64,000 bases of DNA, taken from NCBI RefSeq assembly GCF_018917865.1, contig NZ_JAHLPM010000004.1, positions 62,001 to 126,000 of the forward strand. The letters run 5' to 3'. Both the position numbers and the translations under genes were made by a program. Below are positions 1 through 8,584 of this stretch, piece by piece. The stretch is from Tissierella simiarum (GTDB lineage Bacteria; Bacillota; Clostridia; Tissierellales; Tissierellaceae). Each line of letters begins with the position of its first letter. The first letter of the stretch is position 1. A model generated the notes under the pieces. The model ran no database searches. It saw nothing but the letters and a program-made list of their open reading frames with translations, and had not been told where the DNA came from.

Positions 1-1
1 A

Positions 2-502
2 GATTTTGGTTATACACCTCATATTATTATTGGAGATATGGATAGTGTTTCTGATAATTGTTTGCTAAAAGCAAAAGAAGTTATTGTCCATGCTTATGCT
101 GATGGTAGAGCTCCTGGATTAGATAGGGTAAGGAATCTAGGAATAGAACCAGTAATTTATCCTTCACCTGGAACTAGTGAAGATATAGCTTTATTATTAG
201 CTTATGCTAACCATGCAGATTTGATAGTAGCTGTTGGAACACATACTAACATGATTGATTTTTTAGAGAAAGGTAGAAGTGGAATGTCTAGTACGTTCTT
301 AGCTAGGCTTAAAGTAGGAGATAAATTAGTTGACGCTAAAGGAGTAAACAAACTATATCATAGTCCTGTTAAGGCTAAGCATTTAGCTTCTATTATAATT
401 GGAGCTCTTATTCCTATTATTATATTAACTTTAATACATCCAGTTACTAAAAGTTTTTTGGTATTGCTTAAAATTAGATTTAAACTATTGTTTGGATTAT
501 AA
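2..502 (+). CDS. SteA-like protein, C-terminal part (5' end outside window)
   Basis: The reading frame is open from base 2, before the first ATG at 38, so the start lies outside the window. It begins with a GDMDSVSD motif typical of the thiamine-pyrophosphokinase-like fold, then a conserved AVGTHTNMIDFLEKGRSGMS stretch, and ends with a hydrophobic membrane segment (about IIIGALIPIIILTLIHP) near the C-terminus. This combination matches the SteA family, linked in actinobacteria to the cytokinetic ring and cell separation. The mctB-like gene follows 12 bases later, the usual SteA neighbour. Its role in this organism is inferred from family and context only. Confidence 0.8.
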   Translation, partial: DFGYTPHIIIGDMDSVSDNCLLKAKEVIVHAYADGRAPGLDRVRNLGIEPVIYPSPGTSEDIALLLAYANHADLIVAVGTHTNMIDFLEKGRSGMSSTFLARLKVGDKLVDAKGVNKLYHSPVKAKHLASIIIGALIPIIILTLIHPVTKSFLVLLKIRFKLLFGL

Positions 503-514
503 GAGGTGATTTTA

Positions 515-1393
515 TTGCTGCCAAGTATGAGATTTTATGTTATTTCTATTGTTTCAATTTTTGCAGCTCTTGGAATTGGCATCTATATTGGGTTAGCCAT
601 GGATGCACAAAATTTAATTATTGAACAAAAAGAGGATCTGGCAACTAAATTGGAACAAAAATTTGAAGATTTAAGAAGTGAGAATCAAAGTCTTAAAGTA
701 AATGTAGCGGAGTTAAAAGATGAAAATGATATCAAAGATATATTTATAAAATCTACTTATGAAGAAATTATTAAGAATAAATTAGAAGATTTAAATATAG
801 CTATCATTGAGACTAACCCTGATTATGTCTATTCATCAATTGGTAAAGAGTTAGAAAATGCAGGAGCAAAGGTAGTAAATGTTACTACCTTAAATAAGAA
901 TATAACCGATACTTTAAAACTTAATGATATTTTTGCTAGTCTAGAGGAAAATGTTAATGGTGATCTTGTTACAAAAGCTATTAATAGCATTACTGAGTCT
1001 ATAGTCAAAGGAGAAGAATATCCATTAGTAGAAAAGTTGAAAGAAGAAGGTTTAATATATGCAGTAGGGGAATATAATGAGCCTATAGATTATGTAATAA
1101 TCTGTGGTGGTAGTTTAGATGGCAATCCTAATAGAATTAATAAAGTAGATAAAACAATTATTAATACAGTTAAAGCCTTGAACATACCAGTTATAGGTGT
1201 TGAAAAATCTACTGTAAATTATTCATATATTGAATCATATAAAGCTTTTAGAATTCCAACAGTAGACAATACTGACACAATAATAGGAAAAGTAGCAGTA
1301 ATTTTAGCTATGGATAATAGACCAGGTCATTATGGAATAAAACCTTCTGCTGAGAAGGTTATATCTAATTTAGAAAATCTTGCAGTAGAATAA
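515..1393 (+). CDS. MctB-like (DUF3186) membrane-anchored protein
   Basis: I chose the TTG at 515, seven or eight bases after AGAGGTGAT; the GTG at 506 lies inside that ribosome site. The 292-residue product has one N-terminal membrane helix (residues 4-28, ending ALGIGIYIGLAM) followed by a coiled coil (about 35-75) and a globular domain on the far side of the membrane. This is the architecture of the MctB/copper-transporter family, named from a mycobacterial outer-membrane copper protein. In Firmicutes it sits with SteA and envelope glycosyltransferases, so a cell-envelope role is more likely here than copper export. Confidence 0.75.
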   Translation: MLPSMRFYVISIVSIFAALGIGIYIGLAMDAQNLIIEQKEDLATKLEQKFEDLRSENQSLKVNVAELKDENDIKDIFIKSTYEEIIKNKLEDLNIAIIETNPDYVYSSIGKELENAGAKVVNVTTLNKNITDTLKLNDIFASLEENVNGDLVTKAINSITESIVKGEEYPLVEKLKEEGLIYAVGEYNEPIDYVIICGGSLDGNPNRINKVDKTIINTVKALNIPVIGVEKSTVNYSYIESYKAFRIPTVDNTDTIIGKVAVILAMDNRPGHYGIKPSAEKVISNLENLAVE

Positions 1394-1409
1394 CTTAAGG
1401 AGAGATAAT

Positions 1410-2090
1410 ATGGATAAAAAGGGAAAGCTTGTATGTGTTATTCCCGCTTATAATGAAGGAGATATAATCGAAAAAACCATAGATAATTTAAAAAAAATCC
1501 AATTAATAGATGAAATTGTTGTAGTAAATGATGGATCAACGGATAATACTATGAATGTAGTAAATAATCTTAATGTTACTGTTATAGATTTAGGCAAGAA
1601 CCATGGAAAAGGTTATGGAATGAAAAGAGCAATAGACACTTTAGATTATGATTATATTGCTTTTGTTGATGGAGATGTAGGAGATACGAGTATACAAGTA
1701 GAATCTTTAATATTGCCTGTTCTTGAAGGGAAAACAGATGTTACTATAGCGAAATTTTCATCAGCGTCTATTAAAGGTGGATTTGGATTGGTTAAAAGAC
1801 TTGCTAAAAAAGGTGTTTATTTTTATACAAAAAAAGAAATAAATACTTCTTTATCAGGTCAAAGAGTTTATAAAAGAGAAGTTGTAGAAAAGATGGACTA
1901 TATACCTGATAGATACGGAATTGAGGTAGCGATGACTATTCAAACTTTTAATAATGGATTTTCTATTCTGGAAGTACCAGTTACTATGAAACATAGATAT
2001 AGCCAAAGAAATTTAAAAGGTTTTATTCATAGAGGGAAACAATTTTGGGATATACTTAAAACCTTAATTATTATGTATTTTAGAAGGTGA
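1410..2090 (+). CDS. Family 2 glycosyltransferase
   Basis: A 226-residue GT-A fold enzyme. The N-terminus VIPAYNEGDIIEKTI is the nucleotide-sugar binding start of family 2 glycosyltransferases, VVNDGSTDNT is the next conserved loop, and FVDGDVGDT supplies the DxD-type metal-binding acidic residues. No transmembrane helices are evident, so it is probably cytosolic or peripheral. AAGGAGAGATA precedes the ATG, and the next gene starts four bases after its stop, indicating one operon with the SteA and MctB-like genes. The donor and acceptor cannot be read from sequence; an envelope polysaccharide or lipid-linked sugar is likely. Confidence 0.85.
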   Translation: MDKKGKLVCVIPAYNEGDIIEKTIDNLKKIQLIDEIVVVNDGSTDNTMNVVNNLNVTVIDLGKNHGKGYGMKRAIDTLDYDYIAFVDGDVGDTSIQVESLILPVLEGKTDVTIAKFSSASIKGGFGLVKRLAKKGVYFYTKKEINTSLSGQRVYKREVVEKMDYIPDRYGIEVAMTIQTFNNGFSILEVPVTMKHRYSQRNLKGFIHRGKQFWDILKTLIIMYFRR

Positions 2091-2094
2091 GCTT

Positions 2095-2910
2095 ATGATA
2101 TACATTAATATGTTTAGTTTTTTTATAAGTTTAATCTTATCTTATATTGGATTGCCTATGATTAACAAAATGTTAATAAATAGCAATACTTTATGCGAAA
2201 ATTATAAAGGTGAAAAAATACCTATGTCTTTAGGTTTACTGTTCGTTTTTGTACAGTCTATTACTATTAACTTAATTAGAATTGGGTTTAATTTAACTGG
2301 AAATATAACAGATTTATATTTATATAGTTATATTTTTATGGGATTAGTAGGTTTATTAGATGATTTAATAGGTGATAAAAAAGTTAAAGGACTAAAAGGG
2401 CATATAAAGTCTTTCTTTAAAGGCACTTTGACTACTGGTGCAATTAAGGCTGGAATTGGTTTTTTTATATCTTTATATATTAGTATTTTAATATCTAAAG
2501 ATATTTGGGAGATATTGGTAAATACTTTTGTTATTGCACTGTTCACAAATTTAATTAACTTATTTGATTTACGCCCTGGAAGAGCTATAAAAGTTTTTAT
2601 AATTATATCTTTAATTTTTGTTTTTACTAATATAAACAAAAATTATAATTATATTATTTATTCACTATATGGTTTAATTTTACCGTATATGTCTTTAGAT
2701 TTTAAAGCTAAAGCTATGATGGGTGATGTAGGATCTAACATTATTGGTCTTACTCTAGGAATTGTATGTGCTGTGACTTATAGCTTTATAGGGAAGTTAA
2801 TAATCTTGTTTTTATTGATAGGTATTCATATTTTAGCTGAAAAAATTTCTTTTTCTAAGGTTATAGATAAAAATCCAATTTTAAAATATATAGATAGTAT
2901 AGGAAGATAG
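2095..2910 (+). CDS. MraY/WecA-type glycosyl-1-phosphate transferase family protein
   Basis: A polytopic membrane protein of 271 residues with roughly eight to nine hydrophobic helices. It carries the family landmarks: GLLDDLIGDK (acidic cytoplasmic loop), NLFDLRPGRAIK, and MMGDVGSN, which matches the MGDxGS signature of polyprenyl-phosphate N-acetylhexosamine-1-phosphate transferases (Glycos_transf_4). Such enzymes load the first sugar phosphate on undecaprenyl phosphate. It is shorter than MraY and follows a family 2 glycosyltransferase directly, so it may start a lipid-linked glycan that the neighbour extends. The substrate is unknown. Confidence 0.8.
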   Translation: MIYINMFSFFISLILSYIGLPMINKMLINSNTLCENYKGEKIPMSLGLLFVFVQSITINLIRIGFNLTGNITDLYLYSYIFMGLVGLLDDLIGDKKVKGLKGHIKSFFKGTLTTGAIKAGIGFFISLYISILISKDIWEILVNTFVIALFTNLINLFDLRPGRAIKVFIIISLIFVFTNINKNYNYIIYSLYGLILPYMSLDFKAKAMMGDVGSNIIGLTLGIVCAVTYSFIGKLIILFLLIGIHILAEKISFSKVIDKNPILKYIDSIGR

Positions 2911-2921
2911 GGGATGATTTT

Positions 2922-3995
2922 CTGTTTAGTTATAAAAAAGGAAAAGTTGTATCCATAACAAATGATGATAAGCATATTTCTTGGATTGAAGTAGGCATAG
3001 ATGGGGATTTATATCCTGCTGTAAATTATAATGATTTAACTGGAAAAGTGAAAATTGGTAATACTGTAGTTTTAAATACTACAGCTGTAGAATTGTCCTT
3101 AGGAACTGGAGGATATCATTTTGTTATGTACAATTGTGATATAGAAAAAATAGATTTAGAAGGATTAGGTCATATAATGAAGTTAAGATATACCCCATAT
3201 CAAATTAAATGCTTAGTAGCAGAGGAAGAAAGTAGTCCCTATAGAAGTGTTTATGATAATTTCGAGTCTCTAGATGGGCATAAATTTGTTGTATGTACAC
3301 TTCATAGTATGATTGGACCTATTTCTTCCATGATAAAATGGTTAAACAAAGATATTTCAATTAATTATATAATGACAGATGGTGGCTCTTTACCTATTTA
3401 TTTTAGTAAAACCGTAAAAGAATTGAAAGAAAAAAATATAATTAATAAGACTATAACTATAGGACATGCTTTTGGTGGAGATTTAGAATGTACGAATATT
3501 TATACTGGACTTATTGCTGCTAAAGAAATTTTAAAGGGAGATGTTACTATTATCTCCATGGGACCAGGTATTGTAGGTACTGGAACCAAATACGGTTTTA
3601 GTGGTATTGAGCAAGGTCAGATAATTGATGCTATAAATAGCTTAGGCGGTAAGCCTATAACAGTTCCTAGAATTAGTTTTAAGGATAGCAGAGAAAGACA
3701 TAGAGGAATAAGCCATCATACTATAACTGTATTATCTGAAATAGCAAAAACTTCTAGCGATGTTGTAATTCCGTATTTAGATTGTAATAAGTTTGAATTA
3801 ATAAATAATCAAATCAAAAAATATAAATTAGACATATTACACAATATCATTATCGAAAATGGGAAAGAGATTATTGAAGCCATGAAGTATTTTGACTTAA
3901 ATATAACTACTATGGGAAGAACAATAGATGAAGATTTAGATTATTTTATTACTTTAGGGGCAGTGGGAAAACATATTAATAAGCTGCTTACTTAG
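2922..3995 (+). CDS. DUF3866 family protein, probable CTG start
   Basis: The first standard start in frame is GTG at 3048, but the frame is open from 2898 and the upstream codons give FSYKKGKVVSI and VNYNDLTGKVKIGN, which continue the conserved N-terminus of DUF3866. No ATG, GTG or TTG lies in frame between the stop at 2895 and residue 43, so the CTG at 2922 is the best start. AGGGG (2909-2913) sits eight bases before it. The 357-residue product has the conserved VLNTTAVELSLGTGGYHFV block and a GHAFGGDLE motif. Function unknown; it sits in a conserved clostridial block before the NUDIX gene. Confidence 0.8.
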   Translation: MFSYKKGKVVSITNDDKHISWIEVGIDGDLYPAVNYNDLTGKVKIGNTVVLNTTAVELSLGTGGYHFVMYNCDIEKIDLEGLGHIMKLRYTPYQIKCLVAEEESSPYRSVYDNFESLDGHKFVVCTLHSMIGPISSMIKWLNKDISINYIMTDGGSLPIYFSKTVKELKEKNIINKTITIGHAFGGDLECTNIYTGLIAAKEILKGDVTIISMGPGIVGTGTKYGFSGIEQGQIIDAINSLGGKPITVPRISFKDSRERHRGISHHTITVLSEIAKTSSDVVIPYLDCNKFELINNQIKKYKLDILHNIIIENGKEIIEAMKYFDLNITTMGRTIDEDLDYFITLGAVGKHINKLLT

Positions 3996-4008
3996 GGGAG
4001 GTTATTTT

Positions 4009-4548
4009 ATGATTTATGAAGAAAAGACCATGAAATCAGAAAAAATTTATGAGGGGAAAATTCTTAACTTAAGGATTGATACTGTTGAACTACCAGACAA
4101 AAAATATTCAAAACGAGAAATTGTCGAACATCCTGGAGCTGTGGCTATAGTTCCTGTTACGGATGATAACTGTATTATCTTGGTAAAACAATTTAGAAAA
4201 CCAGTAGAAAAATCTCTATTAGAAATTCCAGCAGGTAAACTTGAAATTAATGAGGAACCTAGAGAAACAGCTAATAGAGAATTAAAGGAGGAAACAGGGT
4301 ATGTTTCAAATAAAATGGAATATTTATTTGAATTTTTTACTTCTCCTGGATTTTCTAATGAAAAAATGCATTTGTTTTTAGCTACAGGATTAGTTGAAGG
4401 TGATGCTGTACCTGAAAGTGACGAATTTATTGAAGTAATAAAGGTAAATATTGATGATTTAATGAAAATGATTGATAGAGGAGAAATTGTAGATAGTAAG
4501 ACTATAGTTGGTATTTTTATGGCAAAAAAATATTTAAGTGAAAAATAA
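4009..4548 (+). CDS. nudF: NUDIX hydrolase, ADP-ribose pyrophosphatase type
   Basis: A 179-residue protein with a complete Nudix box: the G, E, REL, EE and G of the GX5EX7REUXEEXGU consensus are all present from about residue 77 (GKLEINEEPRETANRELKEE) onwards. Together with the N-terminal VELPDKKYSKREIVEHPGAV region this is the ADP-ribose diphosphatase subgroup, which hydrolyses ADP-ribose to AMP and ribose 5-phosphate in the cytosol. GGGGAGG precedes the ATG. It lies between DUF3866 and spoIIM, a common clostridial order. Confidence 0.88.
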   Translation: MIYEEKTMKSEKIYEGKILNLRIDTVELPDKKYSKREIVEHPGAVAIVPVTDDNCIILVKQFRKPVEKSLLEIPAGKLEINEEPRETANRELKEETGYVSNKMEYLFEFFTSPGFSNEKMHLFLATGLVEGDAVPESDEFIEVIKVNIDDLMKMIDRGEIVDSKTIVGIFMAKKYLSEK

Positions 4549-4556
4549 TCTGGTGA

Positions 4557-4623
4557 TAATATCCTCCTTCTTTGCATAGTATTTCTTATAAGGCTTGTAT
4601 AATTAAGAAGGGAGGATATATTA
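4557..4623 (+). promoter_or_regulatory. Hairpin that sequesters the spoIIM ribosome binding site
   Basis: Bases 4559-4572 can pair with 4605-4619: nine base pairs (ATATCCTCC with GGAGGATAT), one bulged G at 4610, then five more (TTCTT with AAGAA). The right arm contains the spoIIM Shine-Dalgarno sequence GGGAGG (4610-4615). A promoter-like sequence lies in the loop, so only transcripts reading through from upstream would carry both arms. Confidence 0.55.
4574..4603 (+). promoter_or_regulatory. Possible sigma-E-like promoter of spoIIM
   Basis: GCATAGT at 4574-4580 resembles a sporulation sigma-E -35 element, and TGTATAAT at 4596-4603 is a partial -10 match, 15 bases apart. TATAAT at 4598-4603 would also suit sigma A but has no -35 at normal distance. 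B. subtilis spoIIM is sigma-E dependent. The predicted start near 4610 would fall at the ribosome site. Confidence 0.4.
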
Positions 4624-5256
4624 TTGCCCTACAAAATTAAAAATTTATTTAAAAGGCATTTCCAAACTAATTTTATTTTATATTTTATTTTAATGATATT
4701 TTTTGTTTTAGGTATAATTTTAGGGTCTATTTTAATAAAAGAATTAAATATTGAGCAGAAAAGTGGTATAATAAAGTTTCTCAATTCTTTTTTTAAATCT
4801 ATGGGAGAAAAAAAATTAAATAATATGGGAATATTAAAAAATTCTTTATTAGATAATCTAAAAACTGTATTTATGCTTTGGATTACAGGTTTTATTATCT
4901 TAGGCATACCTATAATACCTATTGTGGTTGCTGTAAGAGGTATTGCTATTGGATTTACTGTTGGGTTTTTAGTGAATGAATTTGGAGTTAAAGGATTTTT
5001 ATTTTCTATATTAGGAATATTGCCTCAAAATTTATTGTTTATTCCTAGCATACTAGTGATAGCAGCTATTGGCATGTCCTATTCTCTTGGGAATATTAAA
5101 AACAAAAGGATAAAGTATACTAAGAATGAGTTTCATGGAAATATTAGAAATTATTCTATTTTAATTTTGATTTTATGCGTTGTAATGCTGGGAGGATGTT
5201 TAATAGAAGCATTTATTTCCCCAATTTTTTTAAATATGGTAGTAAGCTATTTTTAA
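4624..5256 (+). CDS. spoIIM: Stage II sporulation protein M
   Basis: A 210-residue integral membrane protein with about five hydrophobic helices: residues 15-37, 81-104, 108-125, 129-151 and 176-205. Its length and pattern match SpoIIM, which with SpoIID and SpoIIP forms the complex that drives peptidoglycan remodelling and membrane migration during engulfment of the forespore. The start is a TTG eight bases after GGGAGG. The gene is preceded by a ribosome-site hairpin and a sporulation-type promoter candidate, and it is followed by xerD, as in many clostridia. Confidence 0.85.
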   Translation: MPYKIKNLFKRHFQTNFILYFILMIFFVLGIILGSILIKELNIEQKSGIIKFLNSFFKSMGEKKLNNMGILKNSLLDNLKTVFMLWITGFIILGIPIIPIVVAVRGIAIGFTVGFLVNEFGVKGFLFSILGILPQNLLFIPSILVIAAIGMSYSLGNIKNKRIKYTKNEFHGNIRNYSILILILCVVMLGGCLIEAFISPIFLNMVVSYF

Positions 5257-5344
5257 ATACCAACAATCTCCAAAATAATGCAGGATTTTTAGCGTTTTTG
5301 TTGAATTAACTATATTATAACTTTTTTACAAAGGAGAACTATAA

Positions 5345-6235
5345 ATGTCTGATAGGATTATGAAAGAATATATTGATTATATAAGTAATGAGAAGGGATT
5401 GACATCTAATACTTTAGAAGCATACATAAGAGATATTAAACAATTTGAAGATTATTTGTATGAGAATAACATACAAACAATTATGGATGGTAATAAAACC
5501 ATAATTATTACATATTTAATGTATTTGCAGAAAAGTGGAAAAGCTACTTCCACGATATCTAGAAACCTAGCTTCGATTAGATGCTTTTATCAATACTTAT
5601 TAAATAATAATTTTATTAAAGAAGACCCCACTCTAAATTTAAAGTCACCTAAATGTGAAAAAAAATTACCTAATGTTTTAACTAAAGAAGAGGTAGACTT
5701 GCTACTATCTCAACCTAATTTAGGGGATTTTAAGGGATCAAGGGACAAGGCTATGTTAGAATTACTATATGCTACTGGAGTTAGAGTTTCAGAAATTATT
5801 TCATTGAATATAGAAGATGTAGATTTAGATGTAGGATATATTCACTTAAAAGATAATAACGGTACTGAACGAATAATTCCTGTAGGTACCATTGCTCTAA
5901 AAAGTTTATTCCATTATATAAAATCCTATAGAAATGAAGAGGGGCTAAGTTATAAAGATCCTATATTTATAAATTATAGTGGAAACAGATTAACTAGACA
6001 GGGGTTTTGGAAAATAATCAAAGAGTATACTAAAAAATCTAATATTGATAAAACCATTACTCCTCATACTCTGAGGCATTCTTTTGCAGTCCATCTTATA
6101 GAAAATGGAGCAGATATGAAAACAGTACAAGAAATGCTTGGTCATTCAGATATATCTACTACTCAAATTTATTCTTTTGCATCAAATAACAAGGAATTAA
6201 GAGAAGTTTATAATAAATCACATCCAAGAGCATAG
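5345..6235 (+). CDS. xerD: Site-specific tyrosine recombinase XerD
   Basis: 296 residues, the usual XerD length. The N-terminal SAM-like core-binding domain (about 1-90) begins IDYISNEKGLTSNTLEAY. The catalytic domain carries Arg in LLYATGVRVSE, the HTLRHSFAVHL box with its His and Arg, the LGHSDISTTQIY box with the second His, and the nucleophile Tyr. With XerC it resolves chromosome dimers at dif. AAGGAG precedes the ATG. Its position between spoIIM and a purine nucleoside phosphorylase is the conserved ripX/xerD context of Firmicutes. A second, more divergent tyrosine recombinase lies at 55215-56207. Confidence 0.9.
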   Translation: MSDRIMKEYIDYISNEKGLTSNTLEAYIRDIKQFEDYLYENNIQTIMDGNKTIIITYLMYLQKSGKATSTISRNLASIRCFYQYLLNNNFIKEDPTLNLKSPKCEKKLPNVLTKEEVDLLLSQPNLGDFKGSRDKAMLELLYATGVRVSEIISLNIEDVDLDVGYIHLKDNNGTERIIPVGTIALKSLFHYIKSYRNEEGLSYKDPIFINYSGNRLTRQGFWKIIKEYTKKSNIDKTITPHTLRHSFAVHLIENGADMKTVQEMLGHSDISTTQIYSFASNNKELREVYNKSHPRA

Positions 6236-6246
6236 GAGGGTATAAT

Positions 6247-7065
6247 ATGAACTATATGGATAAAATTAAAGAAAGTGTTGAATTTATTACTTCAAAGATT
6301 AAAACTAAACCTACAATAGGTTTAATTTTAGGTTCTGGTCTAGGTAGTTTAGCTGATAGGATTGAAAATCCAGTGATTATTGAATATAGAGACATACCTA
6401 GTTTTCCAGTTTCTACTGTTGAAGGTCATAAGGGTCAACTTGTAATAGGGGAGCTAGGAAATAAAACTGTTGTGGCTATGCAAGGAAGATTTCATTATTA
6501 TGAAGGATATCCTTTAAAAGATGTAACTTTTCCTATAAGAGTAATGATTGGAATAGGTATTAAAAATTTAATAGTAACTAATGCAGCTGGAGGATCAAAC
6601 AAAAGCTTTAAACCTGGAGATCTAATGATTATTACAGACCATATTAATTTTACTGGACAAAATCCTTTAATTGGAGAAAATTTAAATGAGCTGGGACCAA
6701 GATTTGTGGACATGACTAAAGCATATAATAGAGATTTAATAAGAATTGCTAAAGAAACGGGAAGTAAACTTAATATGAACTTAAAAGAGGGTGTCTATAT
6801 GTGGTTTACAGGCCCTACTTATGAGACTCCTGCTGAGATTAGGTTAGCTATAACTTTAGGAGCAGATGCTGTAGGTATGTCTACTGTTCCAGAAGTAATT
6901 GTCGCTAATCATGAAGGGATTAACGTTCTAGGTATTTCTTGTATTACAAATATGGCAGCGGGTATTTTAGATCAACCATTAAATCATGAGGAAGTAATTG
7001 AAACATCAATAAAAGTTAAAGATAATTTTGAAAAATTATTAATAGAAATATTATACAACATATAA
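6247..7065 (+). CDS. punA: Purine-nucleoside phosphorylase (trimeric, PunA type)
   Basis: 272 residues with the trimeric purine nucleoside phosphorylase landmarks: GLILGSGLGSLAD at the N-terminus (phosphate binding), VEGHKGQL, QGRFHYYEGY, TNAAGGSN, GPTYETPAEIR and a GADAVGMSTVPE block. It cleaves purine (deoxy)nucleosides with phosphate to a free base and (deoxy)ribose 1-phosphate in the cytosol. AGGAGGG precedes the ATG eleven bases after the xerD stop. The pyrimidine counterpart follows in the same operon, so this is a nucleoside salvage pair. Confidence 0.93.
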   Translation: MNYMDKIKESVEFITSKIKTKPTIGLILGSGLGSLADRIENPVIIEYRDIPSFPVSTVEGHKGQLVIGELGNKTVVAMQGRFHYYEGYPLKDVTFPIRVMIGIGIKNLIVTNAAGGSNKSFKPGDLMIITDHINFTGQNPLIGENLNELGPRFVDMTKAYNRDLIRIAKETGSKLNMNLKEGVYMWFTGPTYETPAEIRLAITLGADAVGMSTVPEVIVANHEGINVLGISCITNMAAGILDQPLNHEEVIETSIKVKDNFEKLLIEILYNI

Positions 7066-7079
7066 GTGGAGTGGTAAAA

Positions 7080-8405
7080 ATGAGGATGTACGATCTTATT
7101 AAGAAGAAGAGAGATGGAAATATTTTATCTACAGAAGAAATAAACTTTTTTGTTGACAATTATACAAATGGTAATATCCCAGATTATCAGATGTCTGCTT
7201 TATTAATGGCAATATTTTTAAACAAAATGGATAAAAAAGAAACTTTGGATTTGACTAGTGCTATGATTAATTCAGGAGATACAGTAGATTTGTCTAGTAT
7301 AAAGGGAATTAAAGTTGATAAACATTCAACTGGCGGTGTAGGAGATACTACTACACTAATACTAGGACCAATGGTAGCAGCTTGTGATGTTCCTTTTGTA
7401 AAAATGTCAGGTAGAGGTTTAGGACATACTGGTGGAACTTTAGATAAATTAGAATCAATAAGTAATTTTAGAGTAGCTTTAAGTAAAGAAGAGTTTATTA
7501 ATAATGCTAATAAGATAAACATTTCTATTTGCAGTCAAACTGCCAATATTACTCCAGCAGATAAAAAGTTTTATGCCTTAAGGGATGTGACAGCTACTGT
7601 AGAAAACCTATCATTAATTGCTAGTAGTATTATGAGTAAAAAACTAGCAATTAAGTCAGATGCTATAGTCTTAGATGTTAAAGTTGGTAGTGGAGCTTTT
7701 ATGAAGAGTATTGATGATTCCATTAATCTAGCAAAAGAAATGGTAGAAATTGGATGTGGATATGGTAGAGAAACTGTAGCTGTAGTTACTAATATGGACG
7801 AACCGTTGGGAAATGCGATAGGAAATGCTTTAGAAGTGAAGGAAGCGATTGCAACATTAAAAGGTGATGGACCTGAGGATTTATATGAATTATGCTTAGT
7901 TTTAGGTTCTAAGTTGTTAGTTCTTGCGAAAAGGGTTAGTACTGAAAAAGAAGGTAGAAACCTTTTAATAGAAGTTGTCAATAGCGGCAAAGCTTATAGC
8001 AAACTTATAGAATTGGTTAAATATCAAGATGGAGATATTTCATCTATTGAGAATCCACATTTACTTCCAACAGCTAAATATATAATAGAAGTCAAAAGTT
8101 CTAAAGAAGGTTATGTTAAAGCATTAAATGCTGAAGAAGTTGGAAAGTGTGCTTTAATTTTAGGTGCTGGTAGAGAAACTTTAGACAGTGAATTAGATTT
8201 AGCAGCTGGTATTGTATTAAATAAAAAAGTAGATGATAAAGTTTTCATGGGAGATGTTTTGGCATATATTCACTCAAATGATTTAGAAAAAGTTAAAATT
8301 GCTGAGGAAAGATTAAAGGAACTATATATAATAGGTGAAAAAAATCCTATTTCTAAAAAGCTAATTTATGAAGAAATTAGCAGTAGTGGAATACAACATC
8401 TTTAA
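7080..8405 (+). CDS. pdp: Pyrimidine-nucleoside phosphorylase
   Basis: 441 residues from the ATG at 7080, eight bases after GGAG; the GTG at 7071 is inside the ribosome site. The signature KMSGRGLGHTGGTLDKLESI (about residues 106-125) and KHSTGGVGDTTT identify the thymidine/pyrimidine phosphorylase family (glycosyltransferase family 3 fold). The short N-terminal helical domain, glycine-rich phosphate loop and C-terminal alpha/beta domain are all present. It degrades uridine and deoxynucleosides, complementing punA upstream. The operon ends at the hairpin at 8411-8450. Confidence 0.93.
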   Translation: MRMYDLIKKKRDGNILSTEEINFFVDNYTNGNIPDYQMSALLMAIFLNKMDKKETLDLTSAMINSGDTVDLSSIKGIKVDKHSTGGVGDTTTLILGPMVAACDVPFVKMSGRGLGHTGGTLDKLESISNFRVALSKEEFINNANKINISICSQTANITPADKKFYALRDVTATVENLSLIASSIMSKKLAIKSDAIVLDVKVGSGAFMKSIDDSINLAKEMVEIGCGYGRETVAVVTNMDEPLGNAIGNALEVKEAIATLKGDGPEDLYELCLVLGSKLLVLAKRVSTEKEGRNLLIEVVNSGKAYSKLIELVKYQDGDISSIENPHLLPTAKYIIEVKSSKEGYVKALNAEEVGKCALILGAGRETLDSELDLAAGIVLNKKVDDKVFMGDVLAYIHSNDLEKVKIAEERLKELYIIGEKNPISKKLIYEEISSSGIQHL

Positions 8406-8410
8406 TATTT

Positions 8411-8450
8411 TAGAAGTTATAGTGAAAATTACTATAGCTTCTTTATTTTT
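8411..8450 (+). terminator. Terminator after pdp
   Basis: GAAG-TATAGT and ACTATA-CTTC form a stem with one internal mismatch around a GAAAATT loop, followed by TTTATTTTT. Confidence 0.75.
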
Positions 8451-8584
8451 TATCCTAATTTGTTATTTTACAATTTAAATAATTAATGAATAATCTATCC
8501 ATTTATTGTAAATGATTTATACTAAGTATAAGTAAACATTTAATGGATAATATAAAAGTAAACATATGGATTGGAGGTAATAGG

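Noticed and set aside
3048-3995. DUF3866 starting at GTG 3048
   Set aside because: This would remove about 42 conserved residues encoded in frame upstream and has no ribosome site.
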